NCBI GenBank assembly: GCA_018873245.2
Contig: JAEMBT020000001.1
Location: 20,486,141-20,550,140 of the forward strand
Origin: Archegozetes longisetosus
Taxonomy: Eukaryota > Arthropoda > Arachnida > Sarcoptiformes > Trhypochthoniidae
Direction: 5' to 3'
DNA length: 64,000 bases
Part shown: in pieces, positions 58,797 through 64,000 of the stretch
How the letters are laid out: the number at the start of each line of letters is the position of its first letter
How positions within the stretch are numbered: position 1 is the first letter of the stretch
Notes under the pieces: generated by a model
Databases searched by the model: none
What the model saw: the letters and a program-made list of their open reading frames with translations, nothing else
Told to the model about the DNA's origin: nothing
Program-made: the position numbers and the translations under genes

Positions 58797-60030
58797 AAGA
58801 GGTCGAACACGAAACCCTAAACCCGTCAGGAACCCGTTAAGAAACCAAACCCGTACGAGTTTGGGTCGGGTTGGGTCGAATTTGAAAAATTTTTCTCGAA
58901 AACCCGTACATAAATGAATTTATTTTGTTTTTAAAAAATTAAACGCTAATTATGTAGATCAATTTATTGAAATCAACTGCAGAAAGTATTAATATCTCAC
59001 ACAAACTCCTGATAAAAGTATTACTATTGATGTTAAAGTTGACTCTTCAATCTCGAACACTTTATTAATATTGCAGAAAAACAGTCTCAATCGGGTAAAT
59101 CCTGGCTAATGGGTCTAAAGAAGTTCCCGACCTCCCACCCCAAGTGTGATATATCATTGAACTTAGGATATCGAACTGAGCATTTTGATACCTCATTTGA
59201 TCAATTATCTCAAGTAGTTCTCGAGATATCCATCATTGTTTGGTTTAGTACCTCGTAATGAATAAACCTGGATTCTCGAGTCGTAACCTAATCAAGCCTG
59301 ATATAAACAAAGGGAGAATAAGTTAAGTCGCGAAGCGACCTAACCTATTATACCTTAGTTTAAACCAGGTTTGGCTTGGGTTACAACTTGGTAAAGCCAG
59401 GTTTACCCATTTTCGAGGGGGTTAGGTCTCGGTGGTCAGAAGTGGTCAGGTTCGGGTTGGTAGTAGTCAAGTGCGGTATTAAAGTGTTCAGCTCGACGAA
59501 CTGAATTCAATGATGTATTACACTTGGAGGCGGGGGGTTGGGAACCCCCTTAGGCCCATTAGCCCGGATTTACCCGTCTCAATCAATGGGAGTTATGCTG
59601 AAGTACGGAATTATTTGGATTTAACATATAGTTTTGTAATACACTCCAATAATGCAATTTGGGCACAAAATAAACTCAAATACCCGCATCTTTTCATAAT
59701 TTTAAGGCGTTTGCTATCAATTACTGCTACAAATTCATATAGTGAGAGAAACCTTAGCTACGCTTGTATTACATTATCTGATAAAAGATCATCTCTTGAT
59801 CTAAGTAATGTGGGTAAATTACTATTTACGAAATCAAACTTTGATTTCTATAAAAAAAACTGACAGAATACAATAATTTTATTGTAACGAATTGTAGTGA
59901 TGAATGTTTTCAATAGAATATTGAATTATGAACATTTTTCATTTTACGGGTTGTACGGGTAACCCGTTTACAAACCATTACGGGTACGGGTTAGGTTGGG
60001 TTTGAAAATTTAGCTTATGTTCGAGCTCTA
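58797..60030 (+). mobile_element. hAT element with perfect 8-bp target duplication
   Basis: Start AAGAGGTCGAACAC and end TGTTCGAGCTCTA pair as inverted ends. AGTCGAAC is duplicated at 58789-58796 and 60031-60038. Both subterminal regions are packed with AACCCG/CGGGTT motifs. At 1234 bp it is internally deleted. A second palindromic insertion, with GTCGCGAAGCGAC at its centre near 59335, appears nested between 59260 and 59440. Confidence 0.92.
59510..59863 (+). pseudogene. hAT transposase C-terminal fragment
   Basis: A frame of 117 codons includes KLKYPHLFIILRRLLSITAT, then NSYSERNLSYACITLSDKRS and DLSNVGKLLFTKSNFDFY. This is the hAT C-terminal dimerisation domain, with the usual S.ER (here SYSERNLS) motif. 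DNA-binding and catalytic regions are missing. It lies in the element 58797-60030 and uses that element's own stop codon. Confidence 0.85.
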
Positions 60031-60293
60031 AGTCGAACGTAACGCATCACATTCTCTGATGCTTAGATTGAAGTTTCAGTACTATATTTTTTACTTCCTT
60101 TGTAATTTTTAACTTCAATCCTTTGTTTTCATTCAATAATATGAAAGATATAAACAGTTTTCAAATAAGAAAAATATCAAAAGGTTGAGAATAAAGATTA
60201 GAAAGGAAATTAAAAAATTAGTACTGAAACTTTAATCAGTTCCAGGGAATATGAATGGCAGTTATTTTCAATAGTTAATGTAACTTATGAGGG

Positions 60294-60470
60294 AAGTTCG
60301 GGACTATGTAATAACCGATTTCGAAAATATTTTTATGGCACAAATAATATGTGATATGATGTTCGAAAAGGCATATAAAAAAGGCTGACCGCTAGACACT
60401 TACAAGTTACGATCACTCAAAAGTTCCATGAAAATATTTTCGAAATCGGTTATTACATAGTCTCGAACTT
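60294..60470. mobile_element. Palindromic MITE
   Basis: The left arm AAGTTCGGGACTATG continues ATAACCGATTTCGAAAATAT. The right arm is its reverse complement, ending CATAGTCTCGAACTT. The arms pair over about 45 bases, with an 85-bp spacer. 177 bp, non-coding. No clear target duplication. Confidence 0.75.
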
Positions 60471-60952
60471 GCTTCGTTAGATTTTTCTGTAAATGAGTAT
60501 TATTTGATTAAAATGAGACTTGTACACCTTTTATAATTAAAAAAATTACTGAGTGTTTAGGTGCCGCACCTTCAGTTGATAGGTCTGTATATTGTTGATT
60601 TTGTCAATAAAGTTAATCTTGATTTACTGCAATTGAAAAAGTTAAACCAATTTTAGCGTTAACTATTGTTTTAACAATCCTTGAACATGAAATAAATTAG
60701 AAAAATTATTTTTTATTTTGAAAAAATGATAGGTTGAAATTTATATTTTCTGATTTTATATAAAATTCTCGGAAAATAAGTAAAATATTATACAAATTAT
60801 AAGCTCAGAAATATGAATCACTTGTAATGTTCCAAGACCTCAATAAAGTTACAAAAATTTATAAACATACATTTATTGCGCGCAATAAGAATACTTTCAT
60901 ATTATAGAAAAGATTTAATTCTATTAAAAATATTTATAACTACTGGATTTTT

Positions 60953-63564
60953 TCAATTTTGGTATAATTCCATAACAAGTTTATAATCAGTTTCAACAGA
61001 ACTGGCCGCGTAGGAATTCAGTTGATGGTTGGTCAAAAATGGAGCGATATCTTGAGTTTGGCACCACCTTAACAATCAACATTTAATTTTTCATTATTTT
61101 ATTGAAAAACTCTGAGCACAAAAATAAAAATACCTGAGAGCCGTGACCTCATCCAAAGGGCTGGATCCAGCCAAACACGAAGACTCTAGAAGTGCAGCCG
61201 CTATAAAAATGCGCGCCAAACTAAATGAAAAATCACGCGCTCCAGCCTCTAAAACATTGGGATTGCTTTGAACTATGTCTATTATCTTATCGATGGCAGT
61301 TTGCACTTTAAGCGCTTCGTCCTTCAGTATCGCATGGTTTGTTACAAACTCTAATCGAGATTTGATATTTGAACTGAAATATCAGAGTTGAATTATAATT
61401 AAGTCAATCAATTATCTATAGTAGAGAAAAACTCGAACCGAAATGCCTTCAAAGCTTCTCCTCCTGTTTTAGCCAGAGATCGTAACACATCCAAAGACAA
61501 TATATTGGTGGTTCCTTCCCATATCACAAAAATTTGTGAGTCTCTTAACATAACGGGAAGTCCTGTGTCTTCCATAGCCCCTTGTCCTCCGAAAGCTTCT
61601 AATCCTTCGGATATTGTTGACATCGATTGCTTACACACAAAAAGTTTTGATAAAGGGTTGATTAAACGCAATAATAACAATTCTTCATCAGTTGCGACAC
61701 CAGTTTCTTGTCTCCCCAGTAATCGAGCGTTCTGTTATGTTTAAAATGAAGATCAAATATAAAAATCATTACTATTCAGGATTATTTGTACCTCAAATGC
61801 CAACATAAAAGCTCCCTTTGCTTCTAAATCCATTCGTGCCAGACTCTGAATATGAATCGGGTATTGAGATATTTGTTTACCAAATGCTTTACGCCGCTGA
61901 GAATAGTCTCTGGCAATGTTCAAAATCCTGATTTTTTTAATAGAGACGGTAAAGAAGAGTAAAATTAAATTAACTCAGTTTTTAAATATTACACATTTGG
62001 AAAATTGATATAAAAACTTTGTGTTAAAATAATAAGAGACCTTCGCATATAAGCCGCACTTCCGATAGCATTATGAATACGAGTGATTTGAAGCATGTTT
62101 GCAATACCAGCGACGCCTCGACCCTCTTCTGACATCTGAATTAGTTTGAGAAAAATTGAAAATTTTATCTGAAACAAGCTCTAATCAATTACTTTGTGTG
62201 CAAGCGTTCCATCGAGTAATAGTTCTGCGGTCGGCACTTGTCGTGTTCCCAATTTATCTTTCAATCGAATCATATTAATATTATTCAAGTTTCTATTTTC
62301 GTCTCTGAGTTTGAGAAAAAATAGTGTTAAACCACGCGTTCCCTTATATTAACGAATTATAAATAATCTATTAATAATTAATTATTCAATTAAAAGTGAT
62401 AATACCTGTAACACATTTCCCTCGTCGTCGGCGATTCGCGCCAACGTTAGCGCTATGTCTGCGTCGGTCGCAGAAGAAAACCATTTATAGCCGTAAAGCT
62501 TAAACATATCTTGACCTACAGGCACAGCCACCGTCTCAGTTCCGCCCGCTTTTCATTTGATTATGGAATCAAAATGGTATTCAACAGTGAGTCAATTATT
62601 TAATTATTTAAAGGTATTAAAAGGGTAAAAAAATCAATCAAATCAATTTAATTGAAAGACAGACCGACATCAGAACCGCCGCCTTTTTCAGTCATCCACT
62701 GACCAGATGACCAGAACTGGTTTGGATCACGAGATACAAGATGTTCCAATGCCTCGTGATACATCGACTGTTCGTACAGCTGTAGCGATTCTATAGTACG
62801 CGCTGCACCGTCAGTCATAGCTATCGGACACGTATAGAGTCCTGAAGACGGAGCATATAAATAGAGTTTCGCAAACTGATAGATTCGGGACCACTCGTGA
62901 TATTTGCGTTCGTAACCGATCGCAACGATTCCTTCTTGAGCTGAAATGCGTTTCTGTTGCTTCCACGCCTCACAAACGTATAAATCATTACACATCTGTC
63001 CCCAAGCATTCTGTTGTACTAATTTGGGTAAATGTTTGTCACATTCGAGACCCAATTCGTAAATGTCTGTCGCGACACGTGATCCAAAGTTCGTTAAATC
63101 GGGAGTTATTTGATTAAGCATCTAAAGAAGTGGCCGGTTTTGTCAAATTTATATTCTTCAATTTTTAAAACTTAAATCAAAACTTAACAATAGAATCTGA
63201 GCTAATCGAGCCAGAGTGAGAAACCAAATTAGGTTAAAAAACAAAATCTCAAAATGTATTAATAAGAAACAATTACTTCTCTTGGAACAACTCTTTGCAA
63301 GTATCTTTGTAGGAATGCGTCACAACTGAATTGGTTCTCGATTTTAGGCATTTGTTGATAAAAGTTGCCATATTTAGGTGCACAGAATGGAATCCAAGAA
63401 GGCTTACTCTCGAGTACTGTTTCATTTGACTTTTTCTTTGTCTCAAATAACTGTTTATTAATGAATGAGGTCGATGACAAATTGCTTCTAGACACCAACG
63501 CTAAACATGCATTTATTCGTTTACTGCTTTCAATTAAACTTAAGTTTTTCGATAACATTTTCAT
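60953..63564 (-). CDS. Mitochondrial acyl-CoA dehydrogenase of the AidB/ACDH-11 type
   Basis: Nine exons: 63564-63277, 63121-62665, 62548-62406, 62342-62193, 62135-62041, 61927-61792, 61731-61439, 61373-61134 and 61067-60953. Phases agree throughout; 638 aa. The N-terminus ([20 protein letters not shown]) is basic and Ser-rich, like a mitochondrial presequence. Family signatures: [53 protein letters not shown], then [20 protein letters not shown] for FAD binding. Later come [66 protein letters not shown] and [20 protein letters not shown]. These flavoenzymes oxidise acyl-CoA chains and pass electrons to ETF. The nematode homologue ACDH-11 sequesters C11/C12 acyl-CoA in cold adaptation, so a regulatory role is possible. 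The length exceeds classical ACADs, as usual for this subfamily. Confidence 0.93.
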
Positions 63565-64000
63565 TTTTATTCACTTAAAGTAATATTAATTAAAATATGA
63601 TTCAAGTTTGACCAAAGCTCAACAATTAAAGTGTGTTTTTAATTATTTGAAGGACGAATTGTTTACGTTTGCCAATAGTTGATTCGCTAATCAAACTGCT
63701 TTTTATCTTGAAAGTGTTCGTTTAAGATTATTTACTAAACGGTTCGCTTTATCACAGCTAAAACGTTCGACTGCTTCACAAACGTTCTCATTAGGTTTAG
63801 ATAAATCAAATTGCGATCTCTCAAAATGTAGTTAATTGTGCTAATCGTATAATTAAATATTTGTTTAGTTTTGATTAAGTGTCTACTTATAAAGATGTTA
63901 CATTTGAACACTTTTCACTAAGCTAGTATATTTCCCTAAAACGATCAACTTTAAAAACGTTAAGCTCTGACGCGCAACTGTCCCGCACATCAGGCTTATC
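63565..64000. other. Upstream region of the acyl-CoA dehydrogenase gene
   Basis: AT-rich, no frame or repeat seen. It presumably contains the promoter of the minus-strand gene ending at 63564; no TATA box is obvious. Confidence 0.5.

Noticed and set aside
1-64000. CRISPR arrays, bacterial operons, prophage
   Set aside because: Introns, polyadenylation signals and gene families are eukaryotic; no regularly spaced repeats were seen.

Overview
The window is eukaryotic nuclear DNA, very AT-rich, with short introns (mostly 50-130 bp), GT-AG splice sites, signal-peptide first exons and many transposon remnants. The protein families (ionotropic receptor, Kunitz and TIL inhibitors, Reeler, twin-CUB protein with a Cys-rich arthropod-type N-terminus, LRR proteins) point to an arthropod. 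A mite is my best guess, but that is inference; the sequence does not name the species. A plant/microbe-type pectinesterase suggests an animal that has acquired plant-cell-wall genes. Exon joins were worked out by hand from splice sites, reading phase and family conservation. Where exons are listed, the total length is a whole number of codons.

Layout. 1-17,240: a segmentally duplicated cluster of secreted leucine-rich-repeat genes, all on the minus strand. It holds exon 1 of a gene running off the left edge, an intact single-module gene (4495-5894), and a three-module gene built by internal duplication (11558-14906, with two one-base homopolymer frameshifts). It also holds two decayed LRR fragments. 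The cluster is interrupted by a hAT element carrying a nested mariner, by a large inverted repeat with tRNA-like arms, by an unrecognised decayed gene, and by a TIL-domain gene. 17,300-20,620: a minisatellite and two hAT elements. 20,847-22,480: an ionotropic receptor gene with one frameshift. 24,493-28,636: condensin subunit G (11 exons). 29,600-38,200: two paralogous Cys-rich secreted proteins, two small Tyr-rich secreted peptides and several MITEs. 38,744-41,986: an eight-exon twin-CUB secreted protein. 43,424-44,338: a Reeler protein. 47,573-48,128: a Tyr/Pro-rich secreted protein. 49,120-50,999: a double Kunitz protein whose second intron contains a hAT element sitting on its 5' splice site. 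51,738-52,154: an orphan protein. 55,661-56,605: an intronless pectinesterase. 57,188-58,574: a SLC35G-like drug/metabolite transporter. 58,797-60,030: a hAT element with target duplication. 60,953-63,564: a nine-exon mitochondrial acyl-CoA dehydrogenase.

Most genes encode secreted or cell-surface products (defence, protease inhibition, cuticle or extracellular matrix). Three are housekeeping or metabolic (condensin, transporter, acyl-CoA dehydrogenase). The genes do not form an obvious pathway. The most notable items are the pectinesterase (probable horizontal transfer), the exon-shuffled LRR cluster, the small secreted families, and at least four hAT insertions with perfect 8-bp target duplications.
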